Below, in pieces: positions 53,297-61,854 of a stretch of DNA of 64,000 nt. Position 1 is the first letter of the stretch, and each line of letters opens with the position of its first letter. The DNA is taken from the NCBI GenBank assembly GCA_945915065.1, contig CAMEER010000001.1, forward strand, positions 90,819-154,818, written 5' to 3'. This stretch comes from an uncultured Clostridia bacterium. GTDB lineage: Bacteria > Bacillota > Clostridia > Oscillospirales > Oscillospiraceae. The notes under the pieces are model-generated. The model did no database searches. It was not told where the DNA came from and worked only from the letters and a program-made list of their open reading frames with translations. A program made the translations under genes and the position numbers.

Positions 53297-53503
53297 CTAT
53301 GCAAGGGCATTTTCCAGTACGTGCAGTACTTCCTGCATATGCCGCAGCTCCTCCTTCAGCAGCGTTTGGTATACAGGCGCGGGAGCGTTTGCTCCGGCAG
53401 GCGCCGCCGCTGAGACGCGGATCTCCGGGTAAGGGTTCTCCCGGGGATTGACACGCTGCCATACCTGATCGTATTTGCGATAATCGTACAGTTCATCATC
53501 CAT
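53297..53503 (-). CDS. Small 68-aa protein, possible short ferritin-like fragment
   Basis: ATG 53503 has a good ribosome site (AAAGGAG). The sequence starts MDDELYDYRKYDQVWQRVNP then NPYPEI, resembling the lead-in of some clostridial ferritin-like proteins, and ends with a helix LLKEELRHMQEVLHVLENAL. The remainder of a ferritin fold is absent, so it is either a short helical protein or a truncated relative. Independent evidence for expression is lacking. Confidence 0.55.
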   Translation of the reverse strand: MDDELYDYRKYDQVWQRVNPRENPYPEIRVSAAAPAGANAPAPVYQTLLKEELRHMQEVLHVLENALA

Positions 53504-53642
53504 GAGGGCTTCTCCTTTCTTTTTTCGAAGGGATCCCCTTTCTGTGGGGATACGATCCCTGCGTGCGAATCATGCATGTATGTGTGGCCCTTATGACATA
53601 CTATGCGCAGCGTCCTTGCAGGGCCACCGCCCGATCTACCTG

Positions 53643-53671
53643 TTGACACGGTAGGCAAAAACGCCTATACT
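53643..53671 (+). promoter_or_regulatory. Promoter of the iscR-suf operon with embedded dyad
   Basis: TTGACA (53643), 17-nt spacer, TATACT (53666). The spacer and -10 contain TAGGC-AAAAAC-GCCTA (53652-53667), a perfect 5-bp inverted repeat well placed for autorepression by the encoded regulator. Confidence 0.75.
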
Positions 53672-53701
53672 GAAACAAATGTGAAGGGCAGGTGATCGGA
53701 T

Positions 53702-54124
53702 ATGATGATCTCGACAAAGGGGCGCTATGCGCTGCGGGTGCTGGTGGACCTGGCGGAGCACCGTCAGGAGGGTTATATCCCCCTGCGGACGGTGGCCCAG
53801 CGGCAGGGCATCAGCCAGAAATATCTGGAGAGCATCATGACCACGCTGTCCAAGGCCGGGTATGTGGACGGCACTCACGGACGGGGCGGCGGTTACCGGC
53901 TGACCCGGGAACCGGAGGCGTACCGCATCGGCCCCATCCTGCGGCTGATCGAGGGATCGCTGGCGCCGGTGCAGTGTGTGTTGGACGCGGCGGCCCCCTG
54001 TGAGATGGCGGAGGCGTGTCGTACCCGCGCCCTGTGGAAGGGCCTGGATCAGGTGATCCGGGACTATCTGGACAACGCCACACTGGCGCAGCTGATGGCG
54101 GAGGAAAATGACGAAGCGGATTGA
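53702..54124 (+). CDS. iscR: Rrf2-family, IscR-like Fe-S regulator
   Basis: A 140-aa Rrf2 regulator: winged HTH (STKGRYALRVLVDLAEH...ISQKYLESIMTTLSKAGYV, wing GRGGGYRL) and three Cys (VQCVLDAAAPCEMAEAC) arranged as in [2Fe-2S]-binding IscR. It heads an operon with sufC- and sufB-like genes, so it should sense cluster status and control their expression. The embedded promoter dyad supports autoregulation. Confidence 0.9.
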   Translation: MMISTKGRYALRVLVDLAEHRQEGYIPLRTVAQRQGISQKYLESIMTTLSKAGYVDGTHGRGGGYRLTREPEAYRIGPILRLIEGSLAPVQCVLDAAAPCEMAEACRTRALWKGLDQVIRDYLDNATLAQLMAEENDEAD

Positions 54125-54205
54125 TTTCTGTGGTATGGTCTGCTATAATACACAATTGCGTACCCGATTTTGACAGAATACACCTCAAAGAGAGGAGAAC
54201 GTTCC

Positions 54206-54946
54206 ATGCTGGAATTGAAGCATATCTCATATCACGTGTCCACGCCCGAGGGAGAGATGGACATTCTCAAGGATATTTCCATCACCATCCCCGACCATCG
54301 GCTGATGGTGTTTACCGGACCCAACGGCGGCGGTAAAACCACGCTGGCCAAGGTCATCATGGGTCTGGTGCAGCCTACCGGCGGCCAGATCCTTTATAAC
54401 GGCGAGGATATCACAGGGCTGTCCATTACGGAGCGGGCCCGCAGGGGCATCAGCTACGGCTTTCAGCAGCCGCCCCGGTTCAAGGGGATTACCGTCCACG
54501 ACCTGCTGCTGCTGGCGGCGGGAGAGGAAAAACTCAGCAAGGATCGCTGCTGCGCCTATCTCACCAAGGTGGGCCTGTGTGCCAACGACTACCTTGACCG
54601 AGAGGTGGATGTCTCCCTGTCCGGCGGTGAGGTGAAGCGCATCGAGATCGCCACGATCCTGGCCCGCCACAGTGATCTGATGATTTTTGACGAGCCGGAG
54701 GCCGGCATTGACCTGTGGAGCTTCGCCCGGCTGACGGAGACCTTTGAGCAGCTCCATCAGGAGGGGAAGGCCACCATGATCATCATTTCTCATCAGGAGC
54801 GGATCATCCGTCTGGCCGACGAGATCGTGGTCATTGCCAACGGACAGATCGCCCACCGGGGCAGCACGGAAGAGGTGTTCCCCCTGATTCTGGCTGACAC
54901 GCTGGGCGGCTGTCCCGTTATCGAGAGAAAGGAGGCGTCGCTGTGA
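54206..54946 (+). CDS. sufC: SufC-like ATPase of a minimal SUF system
   Basis: A 246-aa ABC-type ATPase for Fe-S cluster assembly. Walker A GPNGGGKTT, signature LSGGEVKRIEIA, Walker B LMIFDEPEAGID and switch His in IISHQERI. The SufC-specific FQQPPRF and EPEAGID are present. ATG 54206 with GAGGAG replaces ORF-track 54170. It overlaps the next gene by GTGA. Confidence 0.92.
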   Translation: MLELKHISYHVSTPEGEMDILKDISITIPDHRLMVFTGPNGGGKTTLAKVIMGLVQPTGGQILYNGEDITGLSITERARRGISYGFQQPPRFKGITVHDLLLLAAGEEKLSKDRCCAYLTKVGLCANDYLDREVDVSLSGGEVKRIEIATILARHSDLMIFDEPEAGIDLWSFARLTETFEQLHQEGKATMIIISHQERIIRLADEIVVIANGQIAHRGSTEEVFPLILADTLGGCPVIERKEASL

Positions 54947-55872
54947 TCACTGAGATGGACGCAAAGCTGTTGGAAAAGATCGCTGACCTGACCGGCAAGC
55001 CGGTGGGCGCCTTCAATATCCGCAAGGACAGCGGCTGCGAGGCACGCCAGTCCACCGAGCATATAGAAATCAGCCCCCGTACCGACGGCAAGTCCGGCAT
55101 TGATATCCGCTTCAAGCCCGGCACGAAGGGGGAGAAATGCTATATCCCCGTCATCATCAGCAAGACCGGCGTCAGTGAACTGGTGTATAACGATTTCTAT
55201 GTGGCCGACGACTGCGACGTGGAGATCGTGGCAGGCTGCGGCATTCACAACTCCGGCTGCAGCGAAAGCCGTCACGACGGCCTGCATACGTTCCATATCG
55301 GCAAGAACGCCCGCGTCCGCTATGTGGAGAAGCACTACGGGGAGAAAGACGCCGGTCAGACCGGCGGCAACATCATGAACCCCAAAACCGTGGTGTATTT
55401 GGGGGAGAATTCCGTGATGCAAATGGAGACCATCCAGATCCGCGGCATCGACTCCACCAAACGGGAGACGGATTTCTTCTGTGAGGCCGGCAGTGAGGTG
55501 GTGGTCACCGAACGTTTGCTGACCCACGGCGACCAGACGGCGGAAAGCGACATGACCATCCAACTCAATGGCGACGACGCCAGGGGACGGGTAATCTCCC
55601 GCTCCGTGGCGCAGGACCGGTCCCGGCAGGTGTTCCGTCCGGTCATGGTGGGCAATGCCAAATGCTTCGGCCATGTCCAGTGCGACTCTATCATCATGGG
55701 GGATGCCAGGATCCAGTCCATCCCCGCCATTACCGCCAACTCCACCGAGGCGCAGCTGATCCATGAGGCGGCCATCGGCAAGATCGCCGGCGACCAGCTG
55801 CTGAAGCTGGAGACGCTGGGCCTGACCTCCGAGGAGGCGGAGGATACCATCCTCAAGGGCTTCCTGGCGTGA
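54943..55872 (+). CDS. sufB: SufB/SufD-like scaffold of a minimal SUF system
   Basis: A 309-aa beta-helix scaffold with the SufBD core (VEIVAGCGIHNSGC, VRYVEKHYG, GRVISRSVAQDRS, HVQCDSIIMGDARIQSIPAI, HEAAIGKIAGDQLLKL). It is shorter than SufB (about 470 aa) and resembles the minimal SmsB partner known from archaea and anaerobes. The start is GTG 54943 overlapping the sufC stop, with AAAGGAGG upstream. No sufS, sufU or sufD follows. Confidence 0.9.
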   Translation: MITEMDAKLLEKIADLTGKPVGAFNIRKDSGCEARQSTEHIEISPRTDGKSGIDIRFKPGTKGEKCYIPVIISKTGVSELVYNDFYVADDCDVEIVAGCGIHNSGCSESRHDGLHTFHIGKNARVRYVEKHYGEKDAGQTGGNIMNPKTVVYLGENSVMQMETIQIRGIDSTKRETDFFCEAGSEVVVTERLLTHGDQTAESDMTIQLNGDDARGRVISRSVAQDRSRQVFRPVMVGNAKCFGHVQCDSIIMGDARIQSIPAITANSTEAQLIHEAAIGKIAGDQLLKLETLGLTSEEAEDTILKGFLA

Positions 55873-55886
55873 AACTGAATGACATG

Positions 55887-55919
55887 AAAAGAGCGCGTCC
55901 CGCCGGGACGCGCTCTTTT
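55887..55919. terminator. Bidirectional terminator after suf operon
   Basis: AAAAGAGCGCGTCCC-GCC-GGGACGCGCTCTTTT. Confidence 0.9.
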
Positions 55920-58900
55920 CATGTCATATTCTTTTTCGCGGCCGAGAGCATCAGCTTGATGCGGTTGAGCTGGTTCACCTCGCTGGCGCCGGGGTCATAG
56001 TCCACGGCGGCGATGTTGGCCTGGGGATAGGCCGATTTCAGTGCCTTGATGACACCCTTGCCCACCACATGGTTGGGAAGGCATCCGAAGGGCTGGATAC
56101 ACACGATATTGGGCACATCCTGCGTCAGCAGCTCCGCCATCTCGCCGCACAGGAACCACCCCTCGCCGTATTGGTTGCCCAGCGACAGGAAGGGCTTGGC
56201 CAGATCGGCGATATGACGCATGGGCGTGGGCGGCGTAAAGCGGCGGCTGGCCTTCAGTGCGTCCACCGCCGGCCTGCGGACGGCCTCGATAGCGGCAGTG
56301 CCTGCCCGGGCCAGCAGGGAGGAGGTCCACGGCGTGCCCAGATAGTCGTGTTTGTAGCTTTGCTGATAGATGCACTCGATGAGGAAGTCGGTGAGATCGG
56401 GCACCACCGCCTCGGCGCCCTCCTGCTCCAGCAGATCCACTAAGTAGTTGTTGGCAAGGGGCATGTACTTCACCAAAATCTCGCCCACGACGCCCACCCG
56501 GGGCTTGCGCACCGTTTCGTTGAGGGGCAGAGCGTCGAAGTCCTCCACGATGCCCCGGCAAATGCCGCGGTAGGTATAGCCGGTCTTTTCGCCCATGGCG
56601 TAAGCAATGGCGATGCCCCGCCATTTGGCGTGGAGGGCGTTGGCAGAGCCGGGAACGGCCTCATAGGGCCGGGTGCGGTACAAACACCGCATCAGCAGGT
56701 CACCGAAGGTCAGCTGCCGCAGGGCTGACAGCAGCATGGCCGGCGGCACACGGAATCCGTCGTTTTTCTCCATGCCGTTGAGGTTGAGGGAGATGACGGG
56801 GATATGACCCAGGCCCGCCTTGTCCAAGGCCCGGCGGATGAAGGCCACATAGTTGCTGGCCCGGCAGCAGCCGCCGGTCTGGGTCATGATGAGAGCCAGC
56901 TTGTCGGTGTCGTACCGGCCGGAGAGAACAGCCTCCATCAGTTGTCCCACCGACAGGATGGAGGGATAGCAGGCGTCGTTATTGACGTATTGCAGCCCCA
57001 CATCCACCGCCTTGCGGGTGGCGTTGTTCAGGATCTCCACATGGTAGCCGTGACGGCGGAACACCGGCTCGATCACATCAAAATGAATAGGGGACATCTG
57101 AGGCGCCAGAATGGTGTAGCCCTCGTCAAACATCCGGCGGGTGAATTCGGCGCGGGGATAGGAGAGCGGTTGGGGGTGGGCGCAGATGTGCTGCTTCTGC
57201 CGCATATGTATGGCCGCCAGCAGACTGCGTATCCGGATGCGGGCCGCACCCAGATTGTTCACCTCATCGATCTTCAGCACGGTATAGAGCTTGCCGCACT
57301 TTTCCAGTATCTCACACACCTGATCGGTGGTGACGGCGTCAAGGCCGCAGCCGAAGGAGAACAGCTGCACCAGCTCCAGATCATTCCTGTGCCCCACGAA
57401 TTCCGCCGCCGCGTACAGCCGGGAGTGGAACACCCACTGATCCACCACCCGCAGGGGACGCTGGGGCGCCGTATCCAGCGGCAGACTGTCCTCGGTGAAC
57501 ACATACAGGCCGTAGGAGGCGATCAACTCCGGAATGCCGTGGTTGATCTCCGGGTCAATGTGGTAAGGCCGGCCGGCCAGCACCACGCCCTGCTTGCCCC
57601 TTTCCTCCATCTCCGCCAGGCAGCGGCAGCCCTCGGTACGGATGTCGTCCTTGGCGCGGCGCTGTTCCGCCCACGCCAGGCAGGCGGCGGCGCGAACCTC
57701 CTTTTCCGGAATGTCCCATACCTCCCGGCACAGCTTCACCAGCCGGTCCTCCGCCGTTTTCTCACTGGTAAAGGCGATAAAGGGGCGGATATACCGCACC
57801 TGTCCGGTGGTGATGGCCTCCACGTTGTTTTTCAGATTCTCCGGATAGGACACCACCATGGGGCAGTTATAGTGGTTCTGTGCGTCAGGGGTCTCCTGAT
57901 ACTCATAAAAGACGCAGGGGTGGAAGATGGTGGTAACGCCGTGCCGGGCCAGCCACTCCACATGGCCGTGGGCCAGCTTGGCGGGATAGCACTCCGATTC
58001 GGAGGGGATGGACTCCATGCCCAGCTCGTAGATGGCCCGGGTGGAGAAGGGGGAGAGAACCACCCGGAAGCCCAGCGCCCGGAAGAACGTGGCCCAATAG
58101 GGGTAGTTCTCGTACAGGTTCAATACCCGCGGAATACCGATGACGCCACGGGAGGCCTCCTCCGGCGGGAGGGCGGGATAGTCAAACAGCCGCTGGCGTT
58201 TATAGGCCATGAGATTGGCGCCCGGTTCCGCCGACGCGGCGTTCTTTACCCGCTTTTCACAGCGGTTGCCGGAGATGTATCGCCCGCCGTCGGAGAAGGT
58301 GCTGACGGTCAGCAGACAGTTATTTTCACAGCCGCCGCATCGGGCGGTTTTCGTCGTGAAGGCCAGGGCGGCGATGGCGTCAAAATCCAGCGTGGCAGTG
58401 GGCTGGCCGCAGTAGCGGTCGCGGGCAATCAGCGCCGCGCCGAAAGCGCCCATCAACCCGGAGATATCCGGACACACCGCGTCCACGCCGGCGATGCGCT
58501 CGAAAGCGCGCAGCACCGCCTTGTTGTAAAAGGTGCCGCCCTGCACCACGATGTGCTGACCCAGCTCGCGGGCGTCGGCCAGCTTGATGACCTTGAACAG
58601 GGCGTTTTTGATGACAGAGTAGGCAAGACCGGCCGAAATGTCCGACACCGCCGCACCCTCCTTTTGGGCCTGCTTTACGTTGGAGTTCATGAACACGGTA
58701 CAGCGGGTGCCCAGATCCACCGGATGCTGCGCGAACAGGGCTTCGTCGGCGAACTGCGCCGCCGTAAAGCCCAGAGAATTGGCAAAATTCTCTAAAAATG
58801 AGCCGCAGCCGGAGGAACAGGCTTCGTTGAGCATCACGCTGTCCACAATACCGTTTTTCAGGCGGATGCATTTCATATCCTGTCCGCCGATGTCCAGCAC

Positions 58901-60148
58901 ACAGTCCACCTGCGGGTTAAAGAAGGCCGCCGCCGTGGTGTGGGCGATGGTTTCCACTTCCCCCTCGTCCAGATGGAGGGCAGCTTTCAGCAGCGCCTCG
59001 CCGTAGCCGGTGGAGCAGGAGCGGGCGATACGGGCGGTAGGCGGCAGCAGCGTGCGCAGCTGGGCCAGCGCGTCCATAGCGGTATGGATGGGGCTGCCGC
59101 TGTTGTTGGCGTAGTAGGACCACAGCAGCTCGCCCGCCGCGCCGGTCAGGGCCAGCTTGGTGGTGGTGGAGCCGGCGTCGATGCCCAGAAAACAGTCGCC
59201 CTGATAGGTGGTAAGGTCGGCCTTGGCCACCACCGCCCGGGCGTGACGGTCGCAGAAAGTATCATATTCCGCTCTGTCCGCGAACAGGGGTGGCAGGCGT
59301 TTGATCTCAAAGGCCATGGTGACGCCCCGGGACAGACGGTCGATCAGCTCACCGATGGGGCGCTGCACCGCGTCCTGATCGGTTTCCAGCGCCGCGCCCA
59401 TGGCGGCGAACAGATGGGAGTCCTGCGGATCCACGATGTTCTCCGGGGTGAGACGCAGCGTGCGGATAAAGGCTTTTTTCAGCTCCGGCAGAAAGTGCAG
59501 CGGGCCGCCCAGAAAGGCCACGCAGCCCTGGATGGGCTTGCCGCAGGCAAGGCCGGAAATGGTCTGATTCACCACCGCCTGAAAGATGGAGGCGGCCAGA
59601 TCGGCCCGGGTGGCACCCTCGTTGATGAGAGGCTGAATATCGGTCTTGGCGAACACGCCGCAGCGGGCGGCAATGGTGTACAGCTCCTTATAATCCGCCG
59701 CCGCGTCGTTTAACCCGCGGGCGTCGGTTTGCAGCAGGGCCGCCATCTGGTCGATGAAGGAACCGGTGCCGCCGGCGCACACGCCGTTCATGCGCTCCTC
59801 CAGCCCGCCGGTAAAGTAGATGATCTTGGCATCCTCGCCGCCCAACTCAATGGCTACATCCGTCTGGGGGTAGCGGCGCTCCAGCGCCGAGGCGACGGCC
59901 ACCACCTCCTGCACAAAGGGAATGTCCAGTGCCCGGCCAAGATTAATGGAGCCGGAGCCGGTAATGGCAGGTCGCAGGGCGCAGTCACCCAGCGCCGCCC
60001 GGGCTTCCTGCAGCAGCTGTGCCAGTGTTTGCTGGGTGTGAGCCTGATGGCGGCGGTAGTCGCCGTAAAGAATGTTGTCATTGTCATCCAGCACCACCAG
60101 CTTAACGGTGGTGGAGCCGATGTCAATACCGGCGCGATAGGTGTTCAT
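55919..60148 (-). CDS. Giant acyl-CoA dehydratase activase-related protein (two ASKHA domains plus HgdB-like region)
   Basis: A 1409-aa protein. Two BadF/BadG/HgdC-type ASKHA ATPase domains (about 1-300: GIDIGSTTVKLVVLD, GVCAGGTGSFIDQ; and about 320-600: GIDAGSTTTKLAL, NEACSSGCGSFLENF) hold the intersubunit Cys typical of archerases. A Cys-rich link (CGGCENNCLL) and DUF2229/HgdB-like domains (about 640-1400) follow, with CYPAKLAHGHVEW, NNDACYPSIL and IQPFGCLPNHVVGKG. Such proteins couple ATP hydrolysis to low-potential electron transfer and may bind a double-cubane cluster. ATG 60148 (GGAGGC) removes 20 spurious residues. Substrate unknown. Confidence 0.9.
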   Translation of the reverse strand: MNTYRAGIDIGSTTVKLVVLDDNDNILYGDYRRHQAHTQQTLAQLLQEARAALGDCALRPAITGSGSINLGRALDIPFVQEVVAVASALERRYPQTDVAIELGGEDAKIIYFTGGLEERMNGVCAGGTGSFIDQMAALLQTDARGLNDAAADYKELYTIAARCGVFAKTDIQPLINEGATRADLAASIFQAVVNQTISGLACGKPIQGCVAFLGGPLHFLPELKKAFIRTLRLTPENIVDPQDSHLFAAMGAALETDQDAVQRPIGELIDRLSRGVTMAFEIKRLPPLFADRAEYDTFCDRHARAVVAKADLTTYQGDCFLGIDAGSTTTKLALTGAAGELLWSYYANNSGSPIHTAMDALAQLRTLLPPTARIARSCSTGYGEALLKAALHLDEGEVETIAHTTAAAFFNPQVDCVLDIGGQDMKCIRLKNGIVDSVMLNEACSSGCGSFLENFANSLGFTAAQFADEALFAQHPVDLGTRCTVFMNSNVKQAQKEGAAVSDISAGLAYSVIKNALFKVIKLADARELGQHIVVQGGTFYNKAVLRAFERIAGVDAVCPDISGLMGAFGAALIARDRYCGQPTATLDFDAIAALAFTTKTARCGGCENNCLLTVSTFSDGGRYISGNRCEKRVKNAASAEPGANLMAYKRQRLFDYPALPPEEASRGVIGIPRVLNLYENYPYWATFFRALGFRVVLSPFSTRAIYELGMESIPSESECYPAKLAHGHVEWLARHGVTTIFHPCVFYEYQETPDAQNHYNCPMVVSYPENLKNNVEAITTGQVRYIRPFIAFTSEKTAEDRLVKLCREVWDIPEKEVRAAACLAWAEQRRAKDDIRTEGCRCLAEMEERGKQGVVLAGRPYHIDPEINHGIPELIASYGLYVFTEDSLPLDTAPQRPLRVVDQWVFHSRLYAAAEFVGHRNDLELVQLFSFGCGLDAVTTDQVCEILEKCGKLYTVLKIDEVNNLGAARIRIRSLLAAIHMRQKQHICAHPQPLSYPRAEFTRRMFDEGYTILAPQMSPIHFDVIEPVFRRHGYHVEILNNATRKAVDVGLQYVNNDACYPSILSVGQLMEAVLSGRYDTDKLALIMTQTGGCCRASNYVAFIRRALDKAGLGHIPVISLNLNGMEKNDGFRVPPAMLLSALRQLTFGDLLMRCLYRTRPYEAVPGSANALHAKWRGIAIAYAMGEKTGYTYRGICRGIVEDFDALPLNETVRKPRVGVVGEILVKYMPLANNYLVDLLEQEGAEAVVPDLTDFLIECIYQQSYKHDYLGTPWTSSLLARAGTAAIEAVRRPAVDALKASRRFTPPTPMRHIADLAKPFLSLGNQYGEGWFLCGEMAELLTQDVPNIVCIQPFGCLPNHVVGKGVIKALKSAYPQANIAAVDYDPGASEVNQLNRIKLMLSAAKKNMT

Positions 60149-60312
60149 ATGATGCCTCCATGGAGATTCACGCAATTTATCTACATACCATAACACATTT
60201 TTCGACATTTTTCTGTTAAGAATCCGTTAAGAAAATGGGGAAATTTATTTCCAATCATTGTATGTGCTATAAGTAAAATCAATGAATCGCGCACATCTTT
60301 CCGAAAAACCAC

Positions 60313-60341
60313 TTGAGGGCCGTGGGCGTATCTGCTATAAT
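60313..60341 (+). promoter_or_regulatory. Promoter of ychF
   Basis: TTGAGG (60313), 17-nt spacer, TATAAT (60336). Confidence 0.75.
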
Positions 60342-60382
60342 GGTGCATCAGGACAGAACACACCGAAGGAGATGTATGATAT

Positions 60383-61495
60383 ATGAAGCTGGGTATTGTG
60401 GGGCTGCCTAATGTGGGCAAAAGCACGCTGTTTAATGCCATTACCAACGCCGGGGCGGAGAGCGCCAACTATCCCTTCTGCACCATCGAGCCGAATGTGG
60501 GCGTGGTGGCTGTGCCGGACGCGCGGCTGGACAAGCTGGCGGAGATGTATGAGCCGGACAAAAAAACCCCTGCCGTCATTGAATTTGTGGACATTGCCGG
60601 CCTGGTGAAGGGCGCATCTCAGGGTGCGGGACTTGGCAACAAGTTTCTGGAGAACATTCGCCGTACCGACGCCATCGTTCATGTGGTGCGCTGCTTTGAC
60701 GACGAGAACATCATGCATGTGGTGGCTGACGCCAGCCAGAACGTGCCGGTGGACCCGCTGGGCGACATCGAGACGATCGATCTGGAGCTGATCATGGCCG
60801 ATCTGGAGATGGTGAACCGCCGGGTGGAGAAGGCCGCCAAAGCCGCCAAGGGCGACAAGAAGTTCCTCCGTGAGGCAGAGGTATTCAAGGCGCTGGCGGA
60901 GCATCTGGACGCAGGAAAGTCCGCCCGCACCTTTGACTGCGGCGACGACCGGGCTATTATCGAAACGGCGGATCTGCTGAGCCTGAAGCCCATCATCTAC
61001 GCCGCCAATATGGACGAGGAGGGCTTTGCTCACTACGAGGACAATTCCTATTTCCAATCCGTCCGGGATCTGGCCGCCAAGGAGGGCGCGCAGGTGCTGC
61101 CTATCTGTGCCAAGCTGGAGCAGGATATTGCTGAGCTGGACGATCCTGAGGAGCGGGCCATGTTCCTGGAGGATCTGGGCATTGAAAAATCCGGTCTGGA
61201 CCGCCTGATCCAGTGCTCCTATGAGCTGCTGGGCCTGATCTCCTTCCTGACCTATGGCAAGGACGAGTGCCGGGCGTGGACCATCCGCAAGGGCACCAAA
61301 GCGCCGCAGGCGGCCGGTAAGATCCACAGCGATATCGAGCGTGGCTTTATCCGGGCCGAGACCATCAACTTTGACGAGATGATGGCCTGCGGCGGAAGCG
61401 TGGCCGCCGCCAAGGAGAAGGGCCTGCTGCGCTCTGAGGGCAAGGAGTATGTGGTCAAGGATGGAGATATGATCTACTTCCGGTTCAATGTATGA
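60383..61495 (+). CDS. ychF: YchF/Ola1-type redox-responsive ATPase/GTPase
   Basis: A 370-aa TRAFAC NTPase. G1 is GLPNVGKST, G3 DIAGLVKGAS, and the specificity motif is NMDE (YAANMDEEG) instead of NKxD, which favours ATP. The C-terminal TGS domain (about 285-370) ends with VKDGDMIYFRFNV. It associates with ribosomes in homologues. AAGGAG-like site upstream; single gene. Confidence 0.96.
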   Translation: MKLGIVGLPNVGKSTLFNAITNAGAESANYPFCTIEPNVGVVAVPDARLDKLAEMYEPDKKTPAVIEFVDIAGLVKGASQGAGLGNKFLENIRRTDAIVHVVRCFDDENIMHVVADASQNVPVDPLGDIETIDLELIMADLEMVNRRVEKAAKAAKGDKKFLREAEVFKALAEHLDAGKSARTFDCGDDRAIIETADLLSLKPIIYAANMDEEGFAHYEDNSYFQSVRDLAAKEGAQVLPICAKLEQDIAELDDPEERAMFLEDLGIEKSGLDRLIQCSYELLGLISFLTYGKDECRAWTIRKGTKAPQAAGKIHSDIERGFIRAETINFDEMMACGGSVAAAKEKGLLRSEGKEYVVKDGDMIYFRFNV

Positions 61496-61595
61496 GGCGG
61501 AGATTTACCCTTACGAGGGGGATGTAATACAACACGGGGAAAGCAACGGGCGGTGTCTTCAGGGCGCCATCCGTTGTTTTCATTCAAAGAAAATC

Positions 61596-61725
61596 TTCAC
61601 CGAATAGTTTGGCGAAATAGGGTGAAAATCTCATGTACGGCAAGAAAAAATTTCCCGTCAAGAAAAAATGGGCATGTGAGAAAAAGGGTGCCGTATGTCT
61701 AAAATACACAAAATCATTCGGTGAA
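61596..61725. repeat. AT-rich block with nested inverted repeats (possible MITE-like or regulatory element)
   Basis: Outer arms TTCACCGAAT (61596-61605) and ATTCGGTGAA (61716-61725) are perfect inverted repeats; inner arms TACGGCA (61636-61642) and TGCCGTA (61689-61695) nest inside. Base composition is clearly AT-richer than flanking genes. No transposase is nearby. Copies elsewhere in the genome would be needed to call a mobile element. Confidence 0.5.
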
Positions 61726-61752
61726 ATTCTACTATTCAAGCGAAAAAAGTGC

Positions 61753-61781
61753 TTGAAACCGCCGGAAAGACATAGTATACT
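61753..61781 (+). promoter_or_regulatory. Promoter of the APC permease gene
   Basis: TTGAAA (61753), 17-nt spacer, TATACT (61776). Confidence 0.78.
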
Positions 61782-61854
61782 CACATACGAGGATTGTGAA
61801 AAGAAAAACGATCTTATTCACAGTTTAGGAAAGTGAGAAAGGAAAGAAATTACT

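Larger units (their letters stand above)
61496..61854 (+). other. Intergenic region ychF to permease: terminator, AT-rich inverted-repeat block, promoter
   Basis: 359 nt without a credible gene. A loose GAAAGCAACGG...CCGTTGTTTTC stem (61539-61580) can end ychF transcription. The following 130-nt AT-rich block carries nested inverted repeats (separate entry), and the permease promoter lies at 61753-61781. ORF-track frames here are Lys-rich artefacts. Confidence 0.6.

Noticed and set aside
61633-61836. 67-aa Lys-rich ORF before the permease
   Set aside because: Runs across the inverted repeats and the permease promoter, with no ribosome site.
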